A stretch of DNA of 43,483 nucleotides from Planctomycetota bacterium. GTDB lineage: Bacteria > Planctomycetota > Planctomycetia > Gemmatales > Gemmataceae. The notes beneath the pieces were generated by a model. It was not told where the DNA came from. It saw only the letters and a program-made list of their open reading frames with translations, and did not search any database. Location of the stretch: positions 1 to 43,483 of the forward strand of contig JAKOSN010000105.1 in the NCBI GenBank assembly GCA_029777335.1. Direction: 5' to 3'. Both the position numbers and the translations under genes were made by a program. This document shows positions 8,745 to 17,217 of this stretch, piece by piece. The number at the start of each line of letters is the position of its first letter. The first letter of the stretch is position 1.

Positions 8745-8800
8745 TAGATTCTATCAGGACCTCTTTCGCCTTGCAGGCCCGCGCGGCGTATCGTAACGAT
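8745..8800 (+). repeat. Leader element, copy A (with TAGATT box)
   Basis: The 41 bases at 8760-8800 match 34 of 41 positions of 10696-10736 in the same orientation, sharing CCTCTTTC-N-CCTTGCAGGCC and the ACGAT end. A -10-like TAGATT lies at 8745-8750, 15 bases upstream; copy B has TATAAT at 16 bases. Both copies precede plus-strand genes. Inside each copy TTGCAG followed 17-18 bases later by an ACGAT-containing hexamer could also be read as a promoter. So the element is either a conserved start of the mRNA leader or the promoter itself. Confidence 0.6.
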
Positions 8801-8956
8801 TTCAGGGGATCCGGGCAGAGCTCGCAGCGCCGGCTCCGGATGAAACAACCAGTCGCTGACGCGCCGGGCTCGCGTGCTCGCTTCGAGCGCGGAGTGATGC
8901 GACGCTGACATCGATCCGGTCCCGAGTTTCTCGGGGCGGATCTCAGGTATGCACTG

Positions 8957-10642
8957 ATGAGCGTTGCCGAGTTATTGCTCTTATTTCCTCTCCTGTTTAT
9001 CCTTTTCTGGCTCCCCGCTCTTCTGGGGGGTCTGCTCCTCGCGCGTTGGTGTCGACTCCCACCGCTTCTTGTGCCATTGCTTGCGCTGCTGCTCAACAGC
9101 CTGATCGGCTACGCGGTGTTCTGGGCGTATTTTGCCAGCCCCATGGTGGGGAGGATTGCCAGCATCGTGGTTCTTGGCCTCTCCGCACTCGCGCTGCCTG
9201 GGTGGCTGCCCTGGCGCGCTCAGGTTCTGCCGCTGCTGCGCACGCCGGACCTTCGCTGGCCGCTGGCCCTGATGTTTGCCGTGGGGTTCTTCTACCTGAG
9301 TGTGCTCTACGCCATTGAGGTGCAGCGCGACGCGGAGGAACAGGCGATTGGGCGCTTTCCCAATCTCTACCTGGCGATTGACAATGTCCTGCCTCTCTAT
9401 TTTGCCGATCGTCTGGCGCACGGCGAGGAAGCGCACATTCTGATCGCGGACTGGCACAGCAGCGATCGTCCGCCGTTGCAGAGCGGCGTGATCCTTGTTT
9501 ATCGCCCACTCGTGAGCTGGACCGCTTCCAGTGTTGGCGTGCATTATCAGCTGCTGGGGACAATCCTTCAGCTTTCGTGGGTGGCAGTGGTCTGGGTGCT
9601 TTGCCGGCTGGTGCACGTCGAGGCTGGACGTCTGGCGTGGGTGTTCGCCTTTTTGCTCTGCTCGGGGTTCTTTCTCTTCCACTCGGTGTTTGTCTGGCCG
9701 AAGATGCTGGCAGGGACGTTCACGGTGAGTTGTGCGATCCTTCTCTTGCCCTGGCCCGAGCTGGAGCGCTCCTCACGCTGGGGGCGCCTGGTGCTGGCTT
9801 CGTTGATGGCGGCGCTGGCGATGCTGGCTCATGGAGGAAGCTTCTTTGCACTGCTAGCTCTGGGGTGTCTCCTCCTCTGGCCCCGGTTCTTTCCGGGATT
9901 TCTCCAGACAATCGTCGGCTGCGCTCTTTTTCTGGCGTTGATGCTGCCGTGGCTAGCCTATCAGCGGTACTACGATCCCCCGGGCAATCGGCTGGTCAAG
10001 TGGCATCTCGCGGGGGTGATTCCGGTCGATGAACGATCCGCGGGGCAGGCGATTCGCGACTCGTACCGTTCGCTCACGCTGGGAGAGTTTGTGCACAACA
10101 AGGCCGAGAATCTGCTCGCGCAGATTGGTCTGCCATTCCTGCGCCCCGAACACGACTTTACCCCCGATCGTCCCTTGCCTCTGTACTTCCTGGGACACTG
10201 GATGAACGGGGAGTATTACAACCTGCTCAAGGCACTGGGAGTGCTCAACGTGGGGTGGTTGCTTTTGCTGCGACGCACCCCGTCTGGGGAGCGGATGGGC
10301 TGGCTGCTCCTGCTGGCGACCATGACGTTGTTCGTCTGGGTGTTGTTGATGTTTGCGCCAGGATCAACCACGATTTATCAGGGTTCGTTCGCGATGATGC
10401 TCCTCTTTTTTGTACCGCTCGCCGTTGTGGTGGCGGATCTCTCCTTGAAGTGGCGACGAATTCTGCTCACGATCGCGCTGGTGGATTTTCTGGGAGTGTG
10501 GGTGCTCACGGGGCCAGAGAGCACGCGTCCCAACTTTCCTTTAACGCTGTTGCCGTTGCCGACCGCTGCCCTGGTGGTTGCCCTTTTGATGGGTCTGGCG
10601 CGGTCGTCGGTGGAACTTCCGCGCGTCGGGGATACCCCCTGA
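8957..10642 (+). CDS. Polytopic membrane protein of unknown function, possibly GT-C-like
   Basis: A 561-residue protein with about a dozen hydrophobic helices; the first two are at residues 4-30 and 36-60. Between helices 4 and 5 is a loop with DNVLPLYFADRL (142-153) and WHSSDRPPLQSG (166-177). The D-R-PPL pattern and an aspartate-rich outer loop recall lipid-linked sugar transferases, but I cannot name the family. It starts at an ATG with little Shine-Dalgarno support. It is transcribed away from the glycan block across a 240-bp gap holding leader element copy A. The next plus-strand gene, an FHA protein, has its own copy of that element. Confidence 0.6.
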   Translation: MSVAELLLLFPLLFILFWLPALLGGLLLARWCRLPPLLVPLLALLLNSLIGYAVFWAYFASPMVGRIASIVVLGLSALALPGWLPWRAQVLPLLRTPDLRWPLALMFAVGFFYLSVLYAIEVQRDAEEQAIGRFPNLYLAIDNVLPLYFADRLAHGEEAHILIADWHSSDRPPLQSGVILVYRPLVSWTASSVGVHYQLLGTILQLSWVAVVWVLCRLVHVEAGRLAWVFAFLLCSGFFLFHSVFVWPKMLAGTFTVSCAILLLPWPELERSSRWGRLVLASLMAALAMLAHGGSFFALLALGCLLLWPRFFPGFLQTIVGCALFLALMLPWLAYQRYYDPPGNRLVKWHLAGVIPVDERSAGQAIRDSYRSLTLGEFVHNKAENLLAQIGLPFLRPEHDFTPDRPLPLYFLGHWMNGEYYNLLKALGVLNVGWLLLLRRTPSGERMGWLLLLATMTLFVWVLLMFAPGSTTIYQGSFAMMLLFFVPLAVVVADLSLKWRRILLTIALVDFLGVWVLTGPESTRPNFPLTLLPLPTAALVVALLMGLARSSVELPRVGDTP

Positions 10643-10679
10643 TCGCTGCGAGTGGAATGGTCGTCGCACATTCACGAGT

Positions 10680-10736
10680 TATAATGCATCCAGAACCTCT
10701 TTCTCCTTGCAGGCCAGCGTGGCGGATAGGTACGAT
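10680..10736 (+). repeat. Leader element, copy B, with perfect TATAAT box
   Basis: A perfect -10 TATAAT at 10680-10685 is followed after ten bases by the 41-bp element at 10696-10736, which matches copy A (8760-8800) at 34 of 41 positions. The upstream -35 region is weak. If transcription starts near 10691, the element forms the first bases of a leader of about 100 nt before the FHA gene start at 10791. See copy A for the alternative reading as an internal promoter. Confidence 0.6.
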
Positions 10737-10790
10737 CCAACGAGGATCTGCGCGGTCGCAGAGAAACTCGTACTTCTGATGCGAGGGCAT

Positions 10791-11273
10791 ATGCGCGCCC
10801 AGTTGATTCCACTGGATGGCGGGAATGTGATCGAGATCGTCAAGGACATGACCGTGGTTGGTCGCAAGGAGGAGTGCGATCTGCGGCTGGATCACAAGAG
10901 CGTCTCCAAGATGCACTGTGTGATTGTGAAAACCGATGGCCTGTTGCTGCTGCGCGACCTGGGAAGCACCAACGGGACGCGCGTCAACGGCCAGCGTGTG
11001 CGCCGGGCAGCTCTGCTCCCCAACGATCAGCTGACGATCGCCAACTACAAGTTTCGCATCCATCTCGGCCCCGACGCCGCGCTGGCCGCCAAACCGGTGC
11101 TCAAGGCGGAGGCGAACCAGCACACCCAGCGACTGGAAGCCGACGATTTTGCTCGTCTGCTTCGCCAGGGCAAGGCGAACGATTCCGATTCCTCCGTGCA
11201 CCTCCCCGATCACCCGGTCCTGCAGCGCAATGCCCTGCCGGATGTGTACCCCGAGGAGAAGGAACGGCGGTGA
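10791..11273 (+). CDS. FHA-domain protein
   Basis: A 160-residue cytoplasmic protein that is mostly one forkhead-associated domain (residues 1 to about 90), the phosphothreonine-binding module. The hallmarks are in place: GR at 24-25, S39 and H42 in SVSKMHC, and NGTRVNG from residue 61. The remaining 70 residues are polar and probably disordered, with a few threonine/serine residues. I chose the ATG at 10791 because GAGGG lies 3-7 bases upstream and the FHA fold starts there; an ATG at 10779 is the alternative. FHA proteins usually read Ser/Thr kinase signals. No kinase is in the window, so the partner is elsewhere. Confidence 0.9.
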   Translation: MRAQLIPLDGGNVIEIVKDMTVVGRKEECDLRLDHKSVSKMHCVIVKTDGLLLLRDLGSTNGTRVNGQRVRRAALLPNDQLTIANYKFRIHLGPDAALAAKPVLKAEANQHTQRLEADDFARLLRQGKANDSDSSVHLPDHPVLQRNALPDVYPEEKERR

Positions 11274-11381
11274 GCGCACCCGCAGGCGATTTTCAGGAGG
11301 GGAAGTGCTTGCGCCCGACGAGAGGAAGGCCTCTGGTCCGCCCTGCCTGGCGCGCTTTGCCCACGGAACAATCAGAAACCC

Positions 11382-13037
11382 ATGGTCGGCCCCGTTTTTG
11401 AGTTCGAGATCCTGCGCAGCATTCGGCGACCGGGACTGCACGGGGCTCGCTGGCTGTACGCCCTGTGGTTGCTCGGCGTGGTCGGTTGCACGGCGCTGGC
11501 GGACAAGCAGCAGGCCTTCTACAGCGGTTCTTTATTCCTGAACCAGATCGTGATTCTCCTTCTGGTGGTGCCGCCGTTCACCGCCAGCGCGCTGAGCGAG
11601 GAGAAAACCCGCCAGACCTTGCAGTTCATGTTGACCACCGATCTGCACGGGGGGGACATTGTTGTCGGCAAGTGGTTGGCGCGCGTGGCCCAGATCGGGC
11701 TGATCACCCTCCCCATCCTCCCCTTGCTCTGTGTGTTTGGGGATCTTTCACCCCTGGCCCTGCTCGCGATCGTTATCGTTTCGTTGCTGTTTCTGGGGGT
11801 GCTGGCGGCGCTGAGCCTGCTGGCGTCGGTGTGGACCACCACCACGGGCGGCGCCATCCTGCTGGGGTATGGATTGGCGGGGGCGGTCTGCTACACCATC
11901 CAGGAGTTCATTCCGTCGCTGGATCCGATCGAGGTGCTCAAACCGGCCCTGGGCGCGGGGGAATCGTTGCTGACGCTGAAACGGCTGGTGCTGGCGAGCG
12001 CGGGGTGGGGGGCGCTGGTCGTGGGCTGTCTCGCGGTGGCGTCCTGGCGCTTGCGTCCCTCGTTCAAGAAACAACTGGAACGCAGCTCCCGGCCGCGCTC
12101 GCGCTGGAACTTCTTCACGCCGACCCGTCCGCCGGTCAGTGACAACCCGGTGCGGTGGCGTGAGAAGTACGTGGAGGGGATCGCGCCGCTTGCCTTTCTG
12201 CGCCGCTTGCCTCTTCGCTATGGGGTGGCGTGCATCTTTCTGCTCACCGTGCTCGGCGACGGCGCCATCCTCTGGCAAGCGCGGGAACCGGGGATGACTC
12301 CCCTGATGCTGCTGCGCGAATCCTGGCACGCAGCAGGCCTGAATCGATCGCGAACGGTCACCTCCCTCCTGCTGGGCGCTCAGTTTTTTTCCCTGGGAAT
12401 GATGGTGCTGATTGTTGCCAATGTGGCCATCGCGGTTCGGGCGGGGAGCGTGGTGAGCACCGAGCGCGAACGCGGAACCTGGGAAGCCTTGCTGTTGACG
12501 GGGCTGGAGAAGCGCGAGCTTCTGCTCGGCGCGCTGTGGGGTATCTTCGGGGCGGGGCTTCCCTATCTGCTGGCGCACCTGCTCCCCGCTCTGGTGCTGG
12601 CGGTCTTCGGCGGGCCCTGGGCGCTGGGCGCAGCGCTGTTCTGCTTGCTGGTCACCGGGGGGTCGGTGGCAGCCAGTGCGGTGGTGGCGCTGGAACGCTC
12701 CACGCGCGAGATGCCCACGTGGAAGTGTGTTCTGCACGCTCTGGTGATCACGGGCGGCTTTCTCTTTGCGATGACCTGGGCGATGGGGCAGTTTGCAGGG
12801 TGTCTGATTGCCATCGCCGCCACCATCCTTGGCGGTTGGACGGCTCCCTTCACGCTGGGGGGCTTGGCCCTGGTGCTCGGATTGCTCCTCTTTCTCATTT
12901 CCCGCAGTCATCTGCGCAAGGCGATTGATCAGTTCCATGCCGAGAGCCAACCGGCCGCGGAACGCACCTCGTCACGCAGAGCCCCGGTTCTCCGCACCGT
13001 GGTCGACGAGGAGAGGGAGGAGCGCTTCAAGCGTTGA
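11382..13037 (+). CDS. ABC-2-type transporter permease, internally duplicated
   Basis: A 551-residue membrane protein with about twelve helices. Each half carries the cytoplasmic coupling helix typical of ABC-2 permeases: EEKTRQTLQFMLTTDL at 73-88 and STERERGTWEALLLTG from residue 359. The motif repeat indicates fusion of two permease units. Such permeases need an ATP-binding subunit, and none is encoded in this window. The ATG at 11382 has no clear Shine-Dalgarno sequence but begins right at the family start (FEFEILRSIRRP). It follows the FHA gene by 108 bp and may be co-transcribed with it. Substrate unknown; lipid, glycan or gliding-type exporters are all possible. Confidence 0.8.
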   Translation: MVGPVFEFEILRSIRRPGLHGARWLYALWLLGVVGCTALADKQQAFYSGSLFLNQIVILLLVVPPFTASALSEEKTRQTLQFMLTTDLHGGDIVVGKWLARVAQIGLITLPILPLLCVFGDLSPLALLAIVIVSLLFLGVLAALSLLASVWTTTTGGAILLGYGLAGAVCYTIQEFIPSLDPIEVLKPALGAGESLLTLKRLVLASAGWGALVVGCLAVASWRLRPSFKKQLERSSRPRSRWNFFTPTRPPVSDNPVRWREKYVEGIAPLAFLRRLPLRYGVACIFLLTVLGDGAILWQAREPGMTPLMLLRESWHAAGLNRSRTVTSLLLGAQFFSLGMMVLIVANVAIAVRAGSVVSTERERGTWEALLLTGLEKRELLLGALWGIFGAGLPYLLAHLLPALVLAVFGGPWALGAALFCLLVTGGSVAASAVVALERSTREMPTWKCVLHALVITGGFLFAMTWAMGQFAGCLIAIAATILGGWTAPFTLGGLALVLGLLLFLISRSHLRKAIDQFHAESQPAAERTSSRRAPVLRTVVDEEREERFKR

Positions 13038-13070
13038 AAGCCAGGCCGGGAGAGTCGGCTCAACGTTTTT
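13032..13070 (+). terminator. Intrinsic terminator for the ABC permease gene
   Basis: CGTTGA (13032-13037) pairs with TCAACG (13060-13065), with an inner GCC/GGC extension, and is followed by TTTTT at 13066-13070. It covers the permease stop codon and the stop codon of the converging lipM gene. The stem is short, so strength is uncertain. Confidence 0.5.
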
Positions 13071-13794
13071 CATTCCAGGCGGCACTGGTGTATTTCGCCT
13101 GCGCCAGTCGATCCCTCTGGTGTTGCTCCTCCGGGGTCCAGGTGGCCGGTTGAATTGCCCAGCCAGTCTCCGCCATCAACGCGGTGGTGATCGCCTCGCT
13201 CAAAGCGTGGGGAGAGAGCACCAGACCAGTCCGTTCGCGAATCCCGGGGAGGGTGGGAGTGAAGGGACTTTGCGCCAGCAGGATGCCGCCATGCTGCATG
13301 ACGGCGCCGCGCTGTTTGCGCTGAGCGCTCCCGGTGATCTTGGCTGAGTCAAGGATCAAATCGCCCGCGGTGAAGTGCTCGAAACAGAGCAAGCCAGCAA
13401 AGGGGTCGCTTTCCGTGGGGACGTGAGGATGGGCGCGCACGCCGAAGGTGGCCAGTGCGCGCGCGATCACCTGATGCATGCGCAACCAGGGTTCGCCAGT
13501 GAGTCCACGTGAGCGTATGGGGAGCGCCAGACAGTAGGTCAGTTCGTGATGATGAACGAGGGTCGCGCCTCCCGAGGGCCGGCGCACCCAGGGGAGGCCG
13601 AGAAGCTGAGGGTGCTCGCGCCGTTGCTCGTGGTGCTGAAAATAGCCGAGGCTGACCGTCGCCTCCGACCAGCCGTAAAACCGAAGCGAGGCCACCTCGT
13701 GGGCCGCCGAGTCGAGGAGGACCTCGTCGGCGGCCATCTGACGTGGGCCGGTGTCCACTTCGTAGGGGAGCAGACGAACCCTCAGGGTTTCCAC
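13060..13794 (-). CDS. lipM: Octanoyltransferase LipM-like (lipoate-protein ligase fold)
   Basis: A 244-residue protein of the BPL/LplA/LipB family, near the usual length for LipM. RRPSGGATLVHHHE (71-84) is the acyl-binding loop. C137 in LLCFEH is at the position of the LipM acyl-thioester cysteine. The catalytic lysine K152 lies in AKITGSAQRK, and QHGG follows at 167-170. LipM moves octanoate from acyl-carrier protein to GcvH, the first step of lipoate synthesis. The start codon lies 13 bp inside the 3' end of gcvPB, so translation is probably coupled. As the last gene of a glycine cleavage operon it fits the job of activating the H protein encoded two genes upstream. A lipoate ligase role is the alternative, but the cysteine argues for LipM. 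Confidence 0.82.
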   Translation of the reverse strand: METLRVRLLPYEVDTGPRQMAADEVLLDSAAHEVASLRFYGWSEATVSLGYFQHHEQRREHPQLLGLPWVRRPSGGATLVHHHELTYCLALPIRSRGLTGEPWLRMHQVIARALATFGVRAHPHVPTESDPFAGLLCFEHFTAGDLILDSAKITGSAQRKQRGAVMQHGGILLAQSPFTPTLPGIRERTGLVLSPHALSEAITTALMAETGWAIQPATWTPEEQHQRDRLAQAKYTSAAWNEKR

Positions 13795-15236
13795 CGCAGT
13801 ATCGGCTCCTTGGCTGCCTTCACCTCGTCGGGGCGGCTCAGCGGTAAGGTGTGAGGCGCCTGCTGGAGGTAGGTGGCATCTTCCTCGCGAATGCGCAGCA
13901 GGGTGTCGGCGAAGGCGTCGAGCGTTTCCTTGCTCTCGGTTTCGGTCGGCTCGATCATCAACGCCTCGGCAACGACCAGCGGGAAGTACACCGTGGGGGC
14001 ATGATAGCCATAATCGAGCAGGCGCTTGCCAATGTCCATGGCACTGATGCGGCGCTCGCGGCGCAGAGTGCGCGCACTGGCGACAAACTCATGCATGCAG
14101 CGCTCGCCGTGCGGAACCTCGTAAGCATGCTTGATCTTGCTCAGGATGTAGTTGGCGTTGAGGACGGCGATCTCGCTCACCTGACGCAGCCCCTCCGGAC
14201 CGAGGGTGCGAATGTAGCAGTAGCCACGCACCAGGATGCCCACGTTGCCGTAGAAGCTGTGCACCCGCCCGATCGACTTTGGCCGGTCGTAATCGAGGGT
14301 GAAGCCGTTCGCCGTTTTGACCACCAGCGGCGTCGGCAAATAGGGGGCGAGCATTTGCCGGACCGCGATCGGTCCCGACCCTGGCCCGCCGGCCCCGTGC
14401 GGCCCCGTGAAGGTCTTGTGAACGTTGTAGTGCATCATGTCGGCGCCGAAATCGCCAGGGCGGGTAATCCCGAGAATCGCGTTCATGTTGGCGCCGTCGA
14501 GATAAATCAACGCCCCGTGGCGATGCACCATCTCGGCAATCGTTGGGATCTGATCATCGAACAACCCGAGGGTGTTGGGGTTGGTGATCATGAAGACAGC
14601 GGTGCGCTCGTCGAGCTTGGCGCGCAGATCTTCCAGGTCGACCAGCCCCCGGGAGTTGCTCTTGATGGTGACGGCATCGAAACCGGCGAGGGCGGCACTG
14701 GCGGGGTTGGTGCCGTGTGCGCTATCGGGGATGAGCACGCGCGTGCGCTGCGTTTCCTGGCGATCCTTGAAGTAGGCGGCGGCGACCAGGAGGGCAGTCA
14801 GTTCGCCCTGGGCGCCCGCGGCCGGCTGCAAGGAGACCGCCTCAAGGCCGGCGATCTCGCCGAGGAAGTTTTGCATGTGCCAGAGTAGTTCGAGCACCCC
14901 CTGGGTCGAGGCGTCGCTCTGGAGCGGATGCATGCTCGCCATCCCGGAGAGCGCCGCGAGGCGTTCATGGCGCTTGGGATTGTACTTCATGGTACACGAC
15001 CCAAGCGGATAGAAATTGGTGTCGATCGCCATGTTGCGCGTGGACAGATTGACGTAGTGGCGCACCAGGTCGATCTCGCCCACTTCCGGCAAGGGCGGGG
15101 GGCTGGACGTGAGGGTGTCGGCGGGGAGCAAGGTGCTCGCGTCGCCGAGGGGGACATCACAGGCGGGCAACCGGTGAGTGCGACGGCCCGGATGGCTCAG
15201 TTCAAAGAGCAGCTGGGTGGACTGATTCTTGTCCAT
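13782..15236 (-). CDS. gcvPB: Glycine dehydrogenase (decarboxylating) subunit 2, P-protein beta
   Basis: A 484-residue PLP enzyme, the catalytic half of a two-subunit P-protein. It decarboxylates glycine and passes the aminomethyl group to lipoyl-GcvH. The PLP lysine is K274 in HYNVHKTFTGPHGAGGPG. NFYPLGSCTMKYNPK (74-88) is a family signature. The ATG at 15236 (MDKNQSTQLL) is chosen over an in-frame start 35 codons up because the family begins here. It follows gcvPA by 89 bp and overlaps lipM by 13 bp. The complete PLP site and normal length suggest a working enzyme. Confidence 0.95.
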   Translation of the reverse strand: MDKNQSTQLLFELSHPGRRTHRLPACDVPLGDASTLLPADTLTSSPPPLPEVGEIDLVRHYVNLSTRNMAIDTNFYPLGSCTMKYNPKRHERLAALSGMASMHPLQSDASTQGVLELLWHMQNFLGEIAGLEAVSLQPAAGAQGELTALLVAAAYFKDRQETQRTRVLIPDSAHGTNPASAALAGFDAVTIKSNSRGLVDLEDLRAKLDERTAVFMITNPNTLGLFDDQIPTIAEMVHRHGALIYLDGANMNAILGITRPGDFGADMMHYNVHKTFTGPHGAGGPGSGPIAVRQMLAPYLPTPLVVKTANGFTLDYDRPKSIGRVHSFYGNVGILVRGYCYIRTLGPEGLRQVSEIAVLNANYILSKIKHAYEVPHGERCMHEFVASARTLRRERRISAMDIGKRLLDYGYHAPTVYFPLVVAEALMIEPTETESKETLDAFADTLLRIREEDATYLQQAPHTLPLSRPDEVKAAKEPILRWKP

Positions 15237-15325
15237 GGGTACCTGGTCTGGGAAAGGGCGAGCAGGGGATGGCAACGAGCGCAGCGCTCCCCGTGGGAAG
15301 CCCGTGATGCCCTGCGCGCCGAAAA

Positions 15326-16666
15326 TCACGCATTCTTCCACGCCGCAACCAGGCCATCAATCTCGGTCCGGGTGCGTTTCTCGGTGACGGCAACACTCAC
15401 GCAATCGGCCAGCGTGGGATACCAGCGCCCCAGCGCTAACCCGGCGTGATAACCGCGGCGAAGGAGGGCCTGGAGCCGATCCGGCACCGCGCCCTCGACC
15501 TGCAAGGTGAACTCCTTGAAGAAGGGCCGCTTGAATTTCAGGCGCACTCCTGGAAGGGCGGTCAACTGCTGCGCGGCGTAGTGAGCCTTGCGCAGACAGA
15601 GATCGGCCGTCTCCTTCAGTCCCTGGGGCCCGAGGGCGGCCAGGTAAACCGTGGCGCGCAGAGCGAACAGCCCCTGGTTGGTGCAGATGTTGCTTGTGGC
15701 CTTTTCGCGGCGAATGTGCTGTTCGCGGGTTTGCAGGGTCAGTACCCAGCAACGAGTGCCGCGCCGATCGACAGTCTGCCCAACGAGGCGTCCCGGCATC
15801 TTGCGCACAAATTGTTCGCGACAGGCGAGCAAACCAAGATACGGTCCGCCGTAGGCGAGCGGATTGCCCAGGGATTGCCCCTCGGCCACGGCGATGTCGG
15901 CCCCATATTCGCCCGGTCGTTTCAACAGACCGAGGCTGAGGGGATCGAAACTGACCACGAAGAGAGCCCCCCTGGCGTGGGTCGCCTTCGCCAGCGCTTC
16001 CACCTCTTCGAGTCCGCCAAAGAAGTTGGGGTGCTGAACCACCACGCAGCAGGTCTCGTCATCGACGGCGCGCTGGAGGTCGTCCGGGTCAAGGAATCCC
16101 TGGGGCGTGGGGAGCGTCTCGATGCGGGGATCGAGGTTGGCCAGATAGGTGCCCAGGATACGACGATAGTCGGGGTGTACACTCTCGGCAACCACCACCT
16201 TGCCCTGACGGCCGGTGACCGTCATCGCCATCAGAACCGCCTCGGCCACGGCACTCCCGCCCTCGTAGAGGCTGGCGTTGGCGACATCGAGGCCGGTCAA
16301 CTGACAGATGAGAGTCTGGAATTCGTAGAACGCCTGCAAACTCCCCTGGCTTGCTTCGGCCTGGTAAGGGGTGTAGGCGGTGTAGTATTCACTGCGTCCG
16401 GCGATGGCATCGACCACGGCGGGGATGAAGTGGTCGTAACAGCCGCCCCCGAGGAAGCAAACAGCCTGGTCGGCGGACTGGTTGCGTGCCGTCAGCGCCA
16501 GCATGTGCTGGGTCAGTTCCAGCTCGCTCATACTGGCGGGGACATCAAGAGGGCGTTGTAAACGGACCGAGGCAGGGATCGAGGCGAAGAGATCCTGAAG
16601 CGAGGCCACCCCGATCTGGCGCAGCATCGTCTGCTGGTCGTCGGGGGTGTTGAGAATGTATGACAA
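15326..16666 (-). CDS. gcvPA: Glycine dehydrogenase (decarboxylating) subunit 1, P-protein alpha
   Basis: A 446-residue protein, the usual length of GcvPA. I place the start at a TTG (16666) because GGAGG lies five bases upstream and the product then begins (M)SYILNTPDDQQTML, matching the normal family N-terminus. An ATG 34 codons further up would add an unrelated proline/glycine-rich stretch. Family motifs include FLGGGCYDHFIPAVV, YTPYQAEASQGSLQAFYEFQ and ATSNICTNQGL. The alpha subunit is a fold-type I aminotransferase relative without the PLP lysine and pairs with GcvPB in an alpha2beta2 complex. It lies 82 bp after gcvH. Confidence 0.94.
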   Translation of the reverse strand: MSYILNTPDDQQTMLRQIGVASLQDLFASIPASVRLQRPLDVPASMSELELTQHMLALTARNQSADQAVCFLGGGCYDHFIPAVVDAIAGRSEYYTAYTPYQAEASQGSLQAFYEFQTLICQLTGLDVANASLYEGGSAVAEAVLMAMTVTGRQGKVVVAESVHPDYRRILGTYLANLDPRIETLPTPQGFLDPDDLQRAVDDETCCVVVQHPNFFGGLEEVEALAKATHARGALFVVSFDPLSLGLLKRPGEYGADIAVAEGQSLGNPLAYGGPYLGLLACREQFVRKMPGRLVGQTVDRRGTRCWVLTLQTREQHIRREKATSNICTNQGLFALRATVYLAALGPQGLKETADLCLRKAHYAAQQLTALPGVRLKFKRPFFKEFTLQVEGAVPDRLQALLRRGYHAGLALGRWYPTLADCVSVAVTEKRTRTEIDGLVAAWKNA

Positions 16667-16748
16667 GCAAACCTCCGCAATCGTGCACCGGGCCGGGAAT
16701 CGGGTCGGCCCACCCTGGCACCCGCCTACCCCTCCCAGCATGGCTGGC

Positions 16749-17135
16749 TCAATGATCCTCGGAGGCAATTTGCTGCTGATACTGGTCGAGGGTGAGGAGA
16801 TGATCGAGCGTGGTGCCGCGCGCCACCTTCACCTTGATCAGCCAGCCCTTGCCGTAGGGATCCTGCGACACCAGGGTCGGGTCATTCTGAAGAACGCCAT
16901 TGACTTCAACGACGTCGCCATTAACCGGAGAATAAAGATCGCTGACCGCCTTGACGGATTCAATCTCGCCAAAACTGCTCCCAAGGCTGACGGCGTCGTC
17001 CAGATCGGGCAACTCGATGTAGATCACATCGGTTAACTGATCCACGGCAAACTTCGTCAGCCCAACGGTGCAGATACCGTTCTCCAGGGAAGCCCATTCG
17101 TGGGTCTTGGCGTAGCGGAGTGTCTTGGGATCCAT
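16749..17135 (-). CDS. gcvH: Glycine cleavage system H protein
   Basis: A 128-residue lipoyl carrier that shuttles the aminomethyl group between the P, T and L proteins. The lipoylated lysine is K62 in GEIESVKAVSDLYSPVNG. The protein begins MDPKTLRYAKTHEW, the usual GcvH start, after a GAGG five bases upstream of the ATG. Length is normal. It sits 82 bp downstream of gcvT and upstream of gcvPA. The octanoyltransferase at the end of the operon probably modifies this lysine. No lipA or lpd gene is visible here. Confidence 0.96.
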   Translation of the reverse strand: MDPKTLRYAKTHEWASLENGICTVGLTKFAVDQLTDVIYIELPDLDDAVSLGSSFGEIESVKAVSDLYSPVNGDVVEVNGVLQNDPTLVSQDPYGKGWLIKVKVARGTTLDHLLTLDQYQQQIASEDH

Positions 17136-17217
17136 CGAATCCTCACTGGGTCGGGCGGCGAGAGCGCCGTCTCGTCCTGAAATAGTAATAGGGGCGCTCC
17201 GGAGCGTCGGACCACCC

